Assembly (NCBI GenBank): GCA_903879705.1
Contig: CAIRMO010000097.1
Location: forward strand, 1 to 44,286
Source: an uncultured Candidatus Competibacteraceae bacterium
Lineage (GTDB): Bacteria > Pseudomonadota > Gammaproteobacteria > Competibacterales > Competibacteraceae
Direction of reading: 5' to 3'
Length of the DNA: 44,286 bases
Both the position numbers and the translations under genes were made by a program. Below, piece by piece: positions 8,809-18,155 of this stretch. The stretch's first letter is position 1, and every line of letters begins with the position of its first letter. The notes beneath the pieces are model-generated. The model ran no database searches. It saw only the letters and a program-made list of their open reading frames with translations, and was not told where the DNA came from.

Positions 8809-10073
8809 TATGCAAATAACTCCTTGACTTTCCAGATAGATTTGACCAATGCCTCTACCTCATCGCGGGTATTGTAGACCGCAAACGAGGCCCGCGCCGT
8901 GGCCGGAACGCCATACCGTTGCATGACGGGCTGGGCGCAATGATGACCGGCGCGAATGGCAATGCCTTCCCGGTCGAGAATGGTGCCGATGTCGTGGGGA
9001 TGAATGCCGTGCAGGGTGAAAGCTACCAGCGCCGTTTTATCTCGCGCCGTCCCCATGATGCTCAGGCCGGGAATCGCCAGTAATTGCGCCGTGGCATCCT
9101 CCAGCAACTGTTGTTCATGGGCGGCGACCGCATCCAGACCGAGGTGATTCAGCCAGTCCAGCGCCGCGCCTAGCCCAATAACCCCGGCGATATTGGGAGT
9201 GCCGGCCTCGAATTTATTGGGCAGATCAGCGTACTCGGTTTTCTCGAACGTGACCACGCTGATCATGTCGCCACCGCCCTGATACGGCGGCATCGCTTCT
9301 AATAAGGCCTGCTTGCCATATAGCACGCCAACGCCGCTCGGCCCGTAGAGTTTATGGCCGGAAAAGGCGTAAAAATCGCAATTCAGCGCCCGCACATCCA
9401 CCGTTAAATGCGCAACGGCCTGCGCCCCATCGATCAGCGTCGGAATACCGCGAGCGCGGGCCAAATCAATCATGGTGTTAACCGGATTGATCGTGCCCAG
9501 CGCATTGGAGATATGCACAAACGCCGCCAATTTCACCCGCCCGCTGTTTAGCAGTCGTTGATATTCTTCCAGAATCAACTCGCCAGCATCACTAAACGGA
9601 ACGACTTTCAACACCGCCCCAGTGCGTTCGCACAGTAATTGCCAAGGTACGATATTAGAATGATGCTCCATCCCGGTAATAACGATTTCATCACCGATTT
9701 TTATCGTACTGCCACCAAAGCTACTGGCGACCAGATTGATGCTTTCGGTGGTCCCACGAGTGAAAATAATTTCCCGAATGCTGGCAGCATTCAGTAATGC
9801 CCGGACTTTTTCCCGCGTTCCTTCATAGGCGATCGTGGATCGTTCTGACAGCAGATGAACGCCACGATGGATATTGGCGTAATAGTTGCGGTAGCAGTCG
9901 CTAATCGCGTCAATAACGGCGTTCGGTTTCTGCACCGAAGCGGCGTTATCTAAATAAACCAGGGGTTTGCCGTGAATCCGCTGCCGCAGAATCGGAAATT
10001 CAGCGCGAATGCGGGTTAAATCCAGCTTAGTATTGCCGGCAGATGCCGTAGTTAATGGAGGCAGGGCGCTCAT
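8808..10073 (-). CDS. sufS: Cysteine desulfurase SufS
   Basis: This 421-aa PLP-dependent class V aminotransferase-fold enzyme removes sulfur from L-cysteine for Fe-S assembly. The PLP lysine is in SGHKLYGPSGVGVLYG. The persulfide cysteine is C379 in RAGHHCAQP, the SufS (group II) form with the short loop. VYLDNAASVQKP near the N-terminus and the GMEHHSNIVPW segment are also typical. It follows sufD by 3 bp and overlaps sufU by 1 bp, so it is expressed from the same message. Confidence 0.95.
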   Translation of the reverse strand: MSALPPLTTASAGNTKLDLTRIRAEFPILRQRIHGKPLVYLDNAASVQKPNAVIDAISDCYRNYYANIHRGVHLLSERSTIAYEGTREKVRALLNAASIREIIFTRGTTESINLVASSFGGSTIKIGDEIVITGMEHHSNIVPWQLLCERTGAVLKVVPFSDAGELILEEYQRLLNSGRVKLAAFVHISNALGTINPVNTMIDLARARGIPTLIDGAQAVAHLTVDVRALNCDFYAFSGHKLYGPSGVGVLYGKQALLEAMPPYQGGGDMISVVTFEKTEYADLPNKFEAGTPNIAGVIGLGAALDWLNHLGLDAVAAHEQQLLEDATAQLLAIPGLSIMGTARDKTALVAFTLHGIHPHDIGTILDREGIAIRAGHHCAQPVMQRYGVPATARASFAVYNTRDEVEALVKSIWKVKELFA

Positions 10074-10076
10074 CAG

Positions 10077-11384
10077 TTAATTTCCCTCAATACTATCCAA
10101 CGCCAACCGGGTAGCCAGCACTCGGCCCAGCCGTTCCCGTAATGGCGTCAAGGCAATCCGGCTAAGGCTGTCGTTGGCAAAGGCGTGAACCAGTAAAGCG
10201 CGAGCCTGAGACCAGGGAATGCCCCGGGTACGGAGATAAAATTCGGCGTCTGGATCGAGAAAACCGGTGCTGGAGCCATGCCCACATTTGACATCATCAG
10301 CCAGAATTTCCAGCCGGGGATTAGCATGAACCTGGGCTTGTCTGGATAATAGCAGATTACGGTTAGTCTGACGGGCATCAGTTTTCCGGGCATACTGCCG
10401 GACATGAATCAAACCATCAAATACGGCTCGCGCTTGTCCATCCAGTACACTTTTGAACACCTGCTCACTGGTCCCATGCGGCTGGGCATGTTCAATCCGA
10501 AGGTGATAATCACCGGTCTGGTTTTCCTGGCCCAAGGTCAGGCCATTGATCAAGCACCCGGCCTGTTCGCCATCCAGTAGCACCTCCAGATCAGTGCGGG
10601 CTAGTTGACCGCCGCTGGAGAACAAATGCAGTTGTGCCTGACTGGCGCGGGATTGCCGAACCCGAATCCCGCCGAGATGAAATGCCTGCGGCGATTCCTC
10701 CTGAACCTGATGATAATGTAGTGTTGCGTTATCACCCAAGTGCAACTCGGCCAGCGGCGCATTCAGCGAGCGCCCTTGTCCCCGGTATTCAACCACGACC
10801 GTCGCCTGCGCCCCATCTGCCAGCGCCAGCAACAGGCGCGGATAAACCGCCATATCGCCGCCGGTCGCATAAAACAGCAGATGGATGGGTTCTTCAATCA
10901 CCGTGCCACGCGGTATATAGATGAATGCGCCGTCTTCCCAAAAGGCGGTATTTAATGCGGAAAATGGGTGGGATTGCAGGCCGGGCAATGAATCAAGCAC
11001 TGATTCAATTCGGGGGGAATGGGTTGATAACGATTGGGCGAGTCCAGCAATCGTCGTTTGTTCCGGTAACGCCCGCACCTGTGATAGCGCAAGGGCAAGG
11101 CGACCATTAACGAAGACCAGTCGATGCGTCAGGGTTTCCAAAGTGGGCAACGCCGCAGCATCAATCCGCGCATCGCTTGGTTGTTGCAAATTCAGCGCCT
11201 GCAATGCGGCCAGATCGGTAAAGCGCCAAGCGTCCTGACGGCGAGTCGGCCAGCCGAGCGTCTCAAATCGGGCGAATGCAGCATGACGCAACCGGCTAAT
11301 AGCCTCCGGTTCACGGCGCTCCGCCATGAATGTGGCAAAGGCCAGGCGGTATGGGTCTAAAAACAGCGGGGCGATGGCCGTCAT
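10077..11384 (-). CDS. sufD: Fe-S assembly scaffold subunit SufD
   Basis: SufD is the non-catalytic partner of SufB in the SufBC2D scaffold complex. The 435-aa product has a helical N-terminal domain (WPTRRQDAWRFTDL at about 45-58), a long right-handed beta-helix core and the C-terminal signature DVKCGHGSSTGFLDPDAEFYLRTRGI, written here in part as KCGHGSSTGF and FYLRTRGI. The HADDVKC-type Cys and the conserved His of the SufD interface are present. It lies 12 bp after sufC and 3 bp before sufS. Confidence 0.94.
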   Translation of the reverse strand: MTAIAPLFLDPYRLAFATFMAERREPEAISRLRHAAFARFETLGWPTRRQDAWRFTDLAALQALNLQQPSDARIDAAALPTLETLTHRLVFVNGRLALALSQVRALPEQTTIAGLAQSLSTHSPRIESVLDSLPGLQSHPFSALNTAFWEDGAFIYIPRGTVIEEPIHLLFYATGGDMAVYPRLLLALADGAQATVVVEYRGQGRSLNAPLAELHLGDNATLHYHQVQEESPQAFHLGGIRVRQSRASQAQLHLFSSGGQLARTDLEVLLDGEQAGCLINGLTLGQENQTGDYHLRIEHAQPHGTSEQVFKSVLDGQARAVFDGLIHVRQYARKTDARQTNRNLLLSRQAQVHANPRLEILADDVKCGHGSSTGFLDPDAEFYLRTRGIPWSQARALLVHAFANDSLSRIALTPLRERLGRVLATRLALDSIEGN

Positions 11385-11396
11385 GGTCGGTCTCGC

Positions 11397-12164
11397 TCAA
11401 GCCGCCCGGCGTGCGCGGCCCGGCTCCTCGTTGTACAGCGCATAACCCTGCTGCTCCAGTTCCAGCGCCAGTTCCTTGCCGCCGGAACGGGCAATGCGGC
11501 CATTTACCAGCACATGCACATAATCCGGCACGATGTAATCCAGCAGCCGTTGATAGTGGGTAATCACCAGAAAGCCGCGTTCAGGATTCCGCAAGGCATT
11601 CACCCCGTCGGCGACTACTTTTAAAGCATCAATATCCAGTCCGGAGTCCGTTTCATCCATCACCGCAAAGCGCGGCTGCAACACCGCCATTTGAAACACT
11701 TCATTGCGTTTTTTCTCCCCGCCGGAGAAACCTTCATTGACCGAACGCTTGAGCATGGATTCATCCATTTTAACCAGTTCCATCCGTTCATGGACTAAAT
11801 CCCAGAAGTCCATCGCATCGACTGGCGATTCGCCACGATATTTACGCACGGCATTGACCGCGGCCTTGAGGAAATAAAGATTAGCGACGCCGGGAATTTC
11901 AACCGGGTATTGAAACGCCAGAAACACGCCTTCACAGGCGCGGGTTTCCGGGTCCATCTCCAGCAGGTTTTTCCCGTCAAAGCGGATTTCTCCGCCAGTA
12001 ACAACATAGCCTTCCCGGCCAGCGATGACATTAGCCAGCGTACTCTTGCCGGAGCCATTTGGCCCCATAATCGCGTGAGTCTCGCCGGGGCGGATGATGA
12101 GGTCGATGCCGTTCAAAATTTCCCGGCCTTCGACCGTAGCGTATAGATTGCGGATTTCAAGCAT
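11397..12164 (-). CDS. sufC: Fe-S assembly ATPase SufC
   Basis: SufC is the cytosolic ABC-type ATPase of the SufBC2D complex. Walker A is GPNGSGKST at about 34-42, the signature motif is FSGGEKKRNE near 145-154, and Walker B with the D-loop is MDETDSGLDIDAL. Length (255 aa) is normal. There is no membrane segment, as expected for this ABC protein, which powers scaffold remodelling and not transport. It lies 48 bp downstream of sufB. Confidence 0.96.
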   Translation of the reverse strand: MLEIRNLYATVEGREILNGIDLIIRPGETHAIMGPNGSGKSTLANVIAGREGYVVTGGEIRFDGKNLLEMDPETRACEGVFLAFQYPVEIPGVANLYFLKAAVNAVRKYRGESPVDAMDFWDLVHERMELVKMDESMLKRSVNEGFSGGEKKRNEVFQMAVLQPRFAVMDETDSGLDIDALKVVADGVNALRNPERGFLVITHYQRLLDYIVPDYVHVLVNGRIARSGGKELALELEQQGYALYNEEPGRARRAA

Positions 12165-12212
12165 GAGCGTTTAATTCCTGTGGTCTTTAACCTTTAACTT
12201 TTAATCTCGTTC

Positions 12213-13661
12213 TTACCCGACACTGCCTTCCAGCTTCAATTCGATCAATTTCTGCGCCTCAACCGCGAATTCCATCGGCAATTCCTTGAACACTTCCTTG
12301 CAGAAACCATTGACGATTAGACTGACGGCGTTTTCGGTGCTGATGCCGCGTTGTCGGCAATAGAAAAGCTGATCTTCGCTGATTTTTGAGGTGCTAGCCT
12401 CATGCGCTACCTGAGCGCTGGGATTCTGCACTTCGATATACGGGAAGGTGTGAGCGCCACATTGATCGCCCATCAGCAGCGAATCGCACTGCGAATGATT
12501 GCGGGCATTCTCAGCGGTCGGCATGATTTTCACCAGTCCGCGATAGGCGTTTTGCCCATGCCCGGCGGAAATGCCCTTCGAGACAATGGTGCTGCGGGTA
12601 TTCTTGCCGATATGGATCATCTTGGTGCCCGTATCGGCCTGTTGGTAATCGCGAGTGATAGCAACCGAATAAAACTCACCGACTGAATTTTCACCGCGCA
12701 ATATACAACTGGGGTATTTCCAGGTAATCGCGGAACCGGTTTCAACCTGCGTCCAGGAAATCCTGGAATCATGGCCCTTGCATAAACCGCGTTTGGTCAC
12801 GAAATTGTAAATACCGCCCCGCCCCTTGGCATCACCGGGATACCAGTTTTGTACAGTAGAATACTTAATCGTCGCATTATCCAGCGCGATCAACTCTACA
12901 ACTGCGGCATGTAATTGATTTTCATCACGTTGAGGCGCTGTACACCCTTCAAGATACGACACATAAGCGCCTTCGGCGGCAATGATCAGGGTCCGTTCAA
13001 ATTGCCCGGTATTGCTGGCGTTAATCCGGAAATAGGTCGACAACTCCATCGGGCAGCGCACTCCTGGTGGGATATAAACAAACGAGCCATCAGAGAACAC
13101 CGAGGAATTCAGCGTCGCGTAGTAATTATCACGATACGGCACCACGGAACCCAGATATTGCCGCACCAATGCAGAATGCTCACGCACCGCTTCCGAGAAG
13201 GAGCAAAAGACAATGCCCAGTTCCGCCAGCTTGCCTTTATAGCTGGTCGCCACTGACACTGAATCAAAAACCGCATCTACCGCTACCCCAGCCAGAATCG
13301 CCTGTTCAGCCAGAGGAATGCCGAGTTTTTCATAAGTGCGGCGCAATTCCGGGTCAATCTCATCCAGACTCTTTGGTCCGTCGCCTTTCTGCTTGGGTGC
13401 GGCGTAATAGGAAATCGCCTGATAGTCAATCGGTGGATAATGTACTCGCGCCCATTGGGGTTGCTGCTGGGTCAGCCAATGCCTGAATGCGGTCAACCGC
13501 CATTCCAGCAACCAGTCCGGTTCCTCTTTCTTGGCTGAAATGAGGCGGATGACGTCCTCATTCAAACCGGGCGCGACGGTTTCCTGTTCAATGTCGGTGA
13601 CAAAACCATACTGATAATCGCTGGTGGCAAGCCGTTCAAGCGTTTTGGTGCTGTCAGTCAT
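12213..13661 (-). CDS. sufB: Fe-S assembly scaffold subunit SufB
   Basis: SufB is the scaffold on which the nascent Fe-S cluster is built. The 482-aa product has the family landmarks: [15 protein letters not shown], a beta-helix core, [32 protein letters not shown], and the C-terminal [17 protein letters not shown] with the conserved catalytic Cys. It is the first structural gene of the operon, 59 bp after the regulator. The organisation Rrf2-sufB-C-D-S-U-T makes a self-contained SUF pathway. Confidence 0.96.
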   Translation of the reverse strand: MTDSTKTLERLATSDYQYGFVTDIEQETVAPGLNEDVIRLISAKKEEPDWLLEWRLTAFRHWLTQQQPQWARVHYPPIDYQAISYYAAPKQKGDGPKSLDEIDPELRRTYEKLGIPLAEQAILAGVAVDAVFDSVSVATSYKGKLAELGIVFCSFSEAVREHSALVRQYLGSVVPYRDNYYATLNSSVFSDGSFVYIPPGVRCPMELSTYFRINASNTGQFERTLIIAAEGAYVSYLEGCTAPQRDENQLHAAVVELIALDNATIKYSTVQNWYPGDAKGRGGIYNFVTKRGLCKGHDSRISWTQVETGSAITWKYPSCILRGENSVGEFYSVAITRDYQQADTGTKMIHIGKNTRSTIVSKGISAGHGQNAYRGLVKIMPTAENARNHSQCDSLLMGDQCGAHTFPYIEVQNPSAQVAHEASTSKISEDQLFYCRQRGISTENAVSLIVNGFCKEVFKELPMEFAVEAQKLIELKLEGSVG

Positions 13662-13720
13662 GGCGGGATTCCTGGGGCGAAAAACGGCGAGTCAAACCGG
13701 GCGGCCAGCAACCTGACCGG

Positions 13721-14164
13721 TCATCGCCCGGTGAATGGGGATGAAAATTGCAGTGGTTGCGATGGATCGGGGCGGCTCATGTCCCGCAGGCTGATACTTT
13801 GCAGGGCATCGTGAATCGCCTGATTGATGCGCGGCCAGTGCCCGCTGACCTTGCAATGCTCTTGCCGGGCGCAGCCTTCGTGGGATTCATCGCTGCATTC
13901 GGTAATCGCAATCGGGCCTTCCAGCGTGCCAATGATATCAGCGGCGGAAATCGCGGTGGCCGGTCGCGCCAACTGATAGCCCCCCTGCACCCCGCGCTGC
14001 GAAGCCAGCAGTCCAGCCCGTGCCAATACCTTGAGAATCTTGCTGACCATCGGCAGCGGCAAACGGCATTGTTGCGCGAGCAGGGTGGCGCTGCACGGTT
14101 GACCGTCCGCCAGCGCGGTCATCAGCACAATGCCGTAATCGGCTTCCCGGGTAATGCGAATCAT
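13721..14164 (-). CDS. Rrf2-family SUF operon regulator
   Basis: This 147-aa Rrf2/IscR-type repressor has an N-terminal winged HTH (ITREADYGIVLM then LPLPMVSKILKVLARAGLL). The wing and recognition area reads RGVQGGYQLARP at about 58-69. Three cysteines at 90, 98 and 104 (spacing C-x7-C-x5-C) are placed to bind an Fe-S cluster. That is close to the IscR pattern, so it probably senses cluster status. It heads the suf operon 59 bp upstream of sufB and likely controls it and itself. Promoter-region direct repeats at 14188-14207 are candidate binding sites. Confidence 0.9.
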   Translation of the reverse strand: MIRITREADYGIVLMTALADGQPCSATLLAQQCRLPLPMVSKILKVLARAGLLASQRGVQGGYQLARPATAISAADIIGTLEGPIAITECSDESHEGCARQEHCKVSGHWPRINQAIHDALQSISLRDMSRPDPSQPLQFSSPFTGR

Positions 14165-14187
14165 GGCCGCTCCGCGGGTCTGGTGTA

Positions 14188-14207
14188 ATCAGTACCGGAT
14201 TAGTACC
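14188..14207 (-). promoter_or_regulatory. Direct repeat, candidate suf operator
   Basis: ATCAGTACC (14188-14196) and ATTAGTACC (14199-14207) are two near-identical 9-mers spaced 11 bp apart, about one helical turn, 24 bp upstream of the Rrf2 start. Read on the minus strand they overlap a possible -10 element (TACTAA) that follows TTGGCG by 19 nt. Binding here could repress the operon. No canonical IscR palindrome is visible. This is an inference from position and spacing. Confidence 0.35.
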
Positions 14208-14304
14208 ATTTGCGGTTAGCATAGCGCCAAACTACCGGATTGCCAAGAGGGGGCAGATCGTGATGCCCAATGGCATCCTTGAATGGGGTTAGAACTTTCG
14301 CTGG

Positions 14305-14336
14305 CCGTCATTCCCGCCCCCGACCGGGAATCGGGG
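14305..14336. repeat. Dispersed GTCATTCC-type palindrome
   Basis: CCGTCATTCCCGC is followed by a run containing CGGGAAT, forming an imperfect hairpin in the 283-bp region between the divergent suf regulator and aroG-type gene. It shares the GTCATTCC core with repeats near 21263 and 32677. The rest of this intergenic region shows nothing else clear. Confidence 0.5.
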
Positions 14337-14447
14337 ACTTTAGCGACGGAACAGGTAGGCAAGCGAAAGTCCGGCAACTATTATTCCACTCCTTAATCGA
14401 TTGACGCCGCCCGGTCCGCCGGGTCTTTGATGACCGCAGGAATCCCC

Positions 14448-15521
14448 ATGCACCCGAATTTGATCAACAACGTCAACGTCGCTTCCCAGGACGTGCTGCT
14501 GACTCCCGAACAAATCAAGCAACGCCTGCCGCTGACTGATGCCGCCGAAGCGACGGTCCTTGCCGGTCGCCAGACCGTGCAGCGCATTCTCGACCGGCAG
14601 GATCCCCGGCTGTTCGTGGTGATCGGTCCCTGCTCGATCCACGATGTCGCTGCCGCCCACGATTACGCCCTGCGGCTGAAAACCCTGGCCGACGAGGTAC
14701 AGGACACCTTGTTCGTGATCATGCGGGTATATTTCGAGAAGCCGCGCACCACGGTCGGCTGGAAGGGCCTGATCAACGACCCGCACATGGACGACACCTT
14801 CGATATTGACCAGGGTTTGCAGGTTGCCCGCCGCCTGTTGCTGGAACTGGCGGAACTGGGTTTGCCCGCCGGCACCGAGGCGCTGGACCCGATCATCCCG
14901 CAGTACATCGCCGATCTGATGACCTGGACCGCGATTGGCGCTCGCACCACCGAATCGCAGACTCACCGCGAAATCGCCAGCGGTCTGTCTACGCCCGTCG
15001 GTTTCAAGAATGCCACCAATGGCAGTCTGGAAGTGGCGATCAACGCCCTGCAATCCGCCGCCCGGCCGCACAGTTTCCTCGGCATCAACCCGCAAGGGCA
15101 ATCGGCGGTGATCCGTACCCTGGGCAACCATTACGGCCACGTTGTGCTGCGTGGCGGCGACCGGCCCAATTACGATTCCGTTTCCATGGCCCTGTGCGAA
15201 AAGGCGCTGCGCGATAAAAAGCAGCCGCTGAACATTGTGGTCGATTGCAGCCACGCCAATTCCTTCAAGGACCCGGCCCTGCAGCCGCTGGTGTTGCGCG
15301 ATTGCGTTCATCAGATTCTGGAAGGCAACCAGTCCATCGTCGGCTTGATGGTGGAAAGCAACCTGGGCTGGGGCAGCCAGGCGATGCCCGCCGATCTGAA
15401 CCTATTGAAATACGGGGTATCGGTCACTGATGCCTGCGTGGATTGGGCCACCACCGAGACGATGTTGCGCGAGGCCCACGCCAAGCTGAAAACCGTGTTG
15501 CCGGGGCGAACTGTGGTCTGA
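14448..15521 (+). CDS. 3-deoxy-7-phosphoheptulonate synthase (class I)
   Basis: This DAHP synthase condenses phosphoenolpyruvate and erythrose 4-phosphate, the first step of aromatic amino-acid synthesis. AroG/AroF/AroH-family motifs are clear: LFVVIGPCSIHDVAAA with the metal-binding Cys, EKPRTTVGWKGL, and DCSHANSFKDP. I start at the ATG at 14448 because GCAGGA sits about 6 nt upstream; earlier in-frame TTG/ATG codons at 14427 and 14430 lack a site. The product is 357 aa, usual for the family. Which amino acid inhibits it cannot be read with confidence. Confidence 0.93.
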   Translation: MHPNLINNVNVASQDVLLTPEQIKQRLPLTDAAEATVLAGRQTVQRILDRQDPRLFVVIGPCSIHDVAAAHDYALRLKTLADEVQDTLFVIMRVYFEKPRTTVGWKGLINDPHMDDTFDIDQGLQVARRLLLELAELGLPAGTEALDPIIPQYIADLMTWTAIGARTTESQTHREIASGLSTPVGFKNATNGSLEVAINALQSAARPHSFLGINPQGQSAVIRTLGNHYGHVVLRGGDRPNYDSVSMALCEKALRDKKQPLNIVVDCSHANSFKDPALQPLVLRDCVHQILEGNQSIVGLMVESNLGWGSQAMPADLNLLKYGVSVTDACVDWATTETMLREAHAKLKTVLPGRTVV

Positions 15522-15559
15522 TATAGACTGACGCCATTGCTGGCTTTCCCGGGGACGCC

Positions 15560-16975
15560 ATGACCTCATCCACTTCCACTTTTTCCGGCGGTGACGGTAC
15601 CGAAATCATTATCGCCGCCGCCTCGTCCAAACTGCGGGTTCAATTTGAAGCCATTGAATTGCGGGTGATTGCTGGCGCAGACGCCGGGCTGGAAATGAGT
15701 CTGGGTTTGCCCACCGTGCGCATCGGTTCCGCTGCGGATAACGACGTGGCGTTGACCGATCGGGCGGTTTCCCGCCGCCACGCCGAAATCCGCATGACCC
15801 CGAACGGGTTACTGCTGCGCGATCTGGGTTCCACTAACGGCACGTTTATCAATGACGTGCGGATCACTGAAGCCTATTTGCCCCCGGAAGCCGAATGCCG
15901 GCTAGGTTATTCACACTTGCTGATCCGCCAGCGCACCGAAGAACGCAAGGTGGCGGTGCCACGGCAGGATCATCTGGGCGATCTGGTCGGATCGAGCGAA
16001 CCGATGCGGGAGTTGTACGGCCTGATCCGGGCGGTCGCCCCGACCCCAACCACGGTGCATCTGCATGGCGAATCCGGGGCCGGGAAAGAACTGGCGGCTC
16101 GCACCCTGCATACGTTTTCCGGACGCCCCGGACCGTTCGTGGTATTCGACGCCTCGGTTTCCGACCCGGAGATGGTCCGCAACGACCTGTTCGGCCACGT
16201 TAAGGGCGCGTTCACCGGCGCGACCGGTTCGCGGGAAGGTGTATTCCGTCTGGCCCATACCGGCACCCTGTTCATCGACGAGATCGGCGAGTTGCCGCTG
16301 GATTTGCAACCGCGCCTGCTGCGGGTGCTGGAAACCCGCGAGGTGACGCCGATTGGTGCAGACAAATCGATCTGGGTGGATGTGCGGGTGATCACCGCGA
16401 CGCACCGCGATCTCGTGGCGATGGTCGGCGCTGGAACTTTTCGCACCGATTTGTACTACCGCCTGTCGGTCGTGCCGATTGACGTACCGGCGCTGCGGGA
16501 GATTCGCGAGGACATCCCGCTGATTGCCGGCCATCTGTGCCAGCGGTTGCATCTGAATTGTCGGCTGTCAGCGGCGGCCATGACCGCCTTGCAGGACTAT
16601 GCGTGGCCTGGCAACGTCCGGGAATTGCGTAACGTGCTGGAACGGACCGCGGTGATGTGCGGCGAACGGGAAATCCAGCCCGATGACCTGCGGCTGTCCC
16701 GGGAAATCCGCTTGCCCAGAGAACCGGCGCCAATCTCCGAACCCGCACCGGCGATTTCGCCCCGACGGGCGGTTGCCGCTGAACCCGCGTCAGTCCTCAG
16801 ACCCGGCGCAGCCGATGCCCGCGCCCATCTCAAGGACATGGAGCGCCAGATGATTCTGGAGGCCATGACCCGCAATCAGCACAACAAGGCGGCGGTCGCG
16901 CGGGAACTCGGCATTCCGCTGTCTACTCTGAAACGTCGGCTGAAGGACTATCAAATCAGCGATGAGGAAGGATAG
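15560..16975 (+). CDS. FHA-domain sigma-54-dependent activator
   Basis: This 471-aa enhancer-binding protein has three parts. The N-terminal FHA domain (about 30-125) shows RIGSAADNDV, VSRRHAEI and LGSTNGTFIN, so its input is probably a phosphothreonine protein. The AAA+ domain has Walker A GESGAGKE (170-177), the sigma-54-contacting loop GAFTGA (216-221) and Walker B LFIDEIGE (237-244). A Pro/Ala-rich linker leads to a Fis-type HTH ending in KAAVARELGIPLSTLKRRL. It has no receiver domain. FHA activators are often encoded with Ser/Thr kinases, but none is nearby. Both the kinase and the target promoters lie outside the window. Confidence 0.93.
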   Translation: MTSSTSTFSGGDGTEIIIAAASSKLRVQFEAIELRVIAGADAGLEMSLGLPTVRIGSAADNDVALTDRAVSRRHAEIRMTPNGLLLRDLGSTNGTFINDVRITEAYLPPEAECRLGYSHLLIRQRTEERKVAVPRQDHLGDLVGSSEPMRELYGLIRAVAPTPTTVHLHGESGAGKELAARTLHTFSGRPGPFVVFDASVSDPEMVRNDLFGHVKGAFTGATGSREGVFRLAHTGTLFIDEIGELPLDLQPRLLRVLETREVTPIGADKSIWVDVRVITATHRDLVAMVGAGTFRTDLYYRLSVVPIDVPALREIREDIPLIAGHLCQRLHLNCRLSAAAMTALQDYAWPGNVRELRNVLERTAVMCGEREIQPDDLRLSREIRLPREPAPISEPAPAISPRRAVAAEPASVLRPGAADARAHLKDMERQMILEAMTRNQHNKAAVARELGIPLSTLKRRLKDYQISDEEG

Positions 16976-17217
16976 CGTCGCATGCTCAATAGCTGATCCT
17001 TCCGAATCACGAAGTCCTCTTAGCGGTAGTGTTTCTCTTGAGCCGGGTGGCTGTTGTGATGCACTCCAGCACCCTTAATAACTTCTGGTGCTTTGATGGA
17101 GCAGACCACCAGGTTTTGCTTTCTGGTTTTGCCTATCGGGCCATCACTGGATGCCATTGAGCGATCAGATATTGCTGAGTAGTTGACCGCGCTAACCTCA
17201 GCCCGGATACCCGATTT

Positions 17218-17490
17218 TCAGTCTTCCTTCCCCTCAGGGCAGTTGAGCGGCTGGAAACCCGCGCCGCTGATCTGGTAATCGATCTGACAGGTCATGCGCA
17301 ACCACCAGAGATTGAACTGGCTCCAGTAACGGGAAGTTTGGTAGCGCCGCGAAAAAGGCTGGGTGGCACTCAACGCCAGCGCCAGCGCCACGACCCCGGT
17401 TGCGGCAATCATGCCCACTGAAAACAGCAGGGAACGGCCTGACAGCGTCGGAGTGACCGTCTGGACGGCAGCGGTTTTTGGCGCAGGCAT
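17218..17490 (-). pseudogene. plsC: plsC 5' remnant (acyltransferase N-terminus only)
   Basis: This 90-codon frame starts with a membrane segment (RSLLFSVGMIAATGVVALAL) followed by SQFNLWWLRMTCQIDYQISG. That is the N-terminal signature of 1-acyl-glycerol-3-phosphate acyltransferase (PlsC), where FNLWWL..TC..Y.V.G precedes the catalytic domain. The match ends at ISGAG; the remaining 15 residues are unrelated and the HxxxxD and later motifs are missing. The 240 bp beyond (16976-17217) hold no recognisable acyltransferase sequence. The position directly after gmhB is the usual place for plsC. The remnant could still make a short membrane peptide, but not an active enzyme. Confidence 0.75.
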
Positions 17491-17508
17491 GGACAGCAGG
17501 ATTGGCGA

Positions 17509-18051
17509 TTATTGCTGATTGGCAATAAGGTAGTCGGTCACTGCGAACAGATCATTGAAGATCAGCACGTTGGCGCAGACTTCCGCTTCCCGCTCGACCA
17601 TAGCCGCGCCTTTGCCCGTTCGTACCAGCAACGGCCAGGCATTGGCCGCCCGAGCCGCCCGGATGTCGCGGACGCTGTCGCCGACGACCGGCACCCCTTG
17701 CAGTGTGCATTTCAACCGCCGGCTGATTTCCAGCAACATGCCGGGATTGGGCTTGCGATAGGGATTCGTCTCGTCCACATCCGGACAGAAAAACACCGCG
17801 TCAATCTGGCCGCCAGATTCCTGGGTCAACCGGTGCATTTTTTTGTGGATCAGGTTCAGCATTTCCAGATCAAAAAACCCCCGGCCAACCCCGGACTGGT
17901 TGGTGGCGACCACCACCCGATAGCCGGCATGATTGAGCCGGGCGATGGCCTCCAGACTGCCGGGCAGTGGAATCCATTCCTCTGGCGATTTGATGTAGTC
18001 GTCGGAATCCTGGTTGATAACGCCGTCGCGGTCCAGAACGATCAATTTCAT
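17509..18051 (-). CDS. gmhB: D-glycero-beta-D-manno-heptose 1,7-bisphosphate 7-phosphatase
   Basis: GmhB is a HAD-superfamily phosphatase in ADP-heptose synthesis for lipopolysaccharide core. HAD motif I is LDRDGVINQDS at the N-terminus, motif II is VVVATNQSGVGRG, and the later motif includes KPNPGMLLEI and VVGDSVRDIRAA. The zinc-loop Cys of the canonical enzyme are only partly visible (FFCPDVDE). I use the ATG at 18051, since motif I should start at residue 3-5; 18 upstream in-frame residues are not conserved-looking. The product is 180 aa. It follows glyS and precedes the plsC remnant, a common gammaproteobacterial order. Confidence 0.92.
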   Translation of the reverse strand: MKLIVLDRDGVINQDSDDYIKSPEEWIPLPGSLEAIARLNHAGYRVVVATNQSGVGRGFFDLEMLNLIHKKMHRLTQESGGQIDAVFFCPDVDETNPYRKPNPGMLLEISRRLKCTLQGVPVVGDSVRDIRAARAANAWPLLVRTGKGAAMVEREAEVCANVLIFNDLFAVTDYLIANQQ

Positions 18052-18155
18052 TGGAGATTGGGTTTGCCGCACAATTTTCAGAAAGAGGATTCCACATGGA
18101 ACCATGAGACCAGTAGCGCCGGTCGCTTCCTTAACCTTCCATCTTTAACCGGTCT

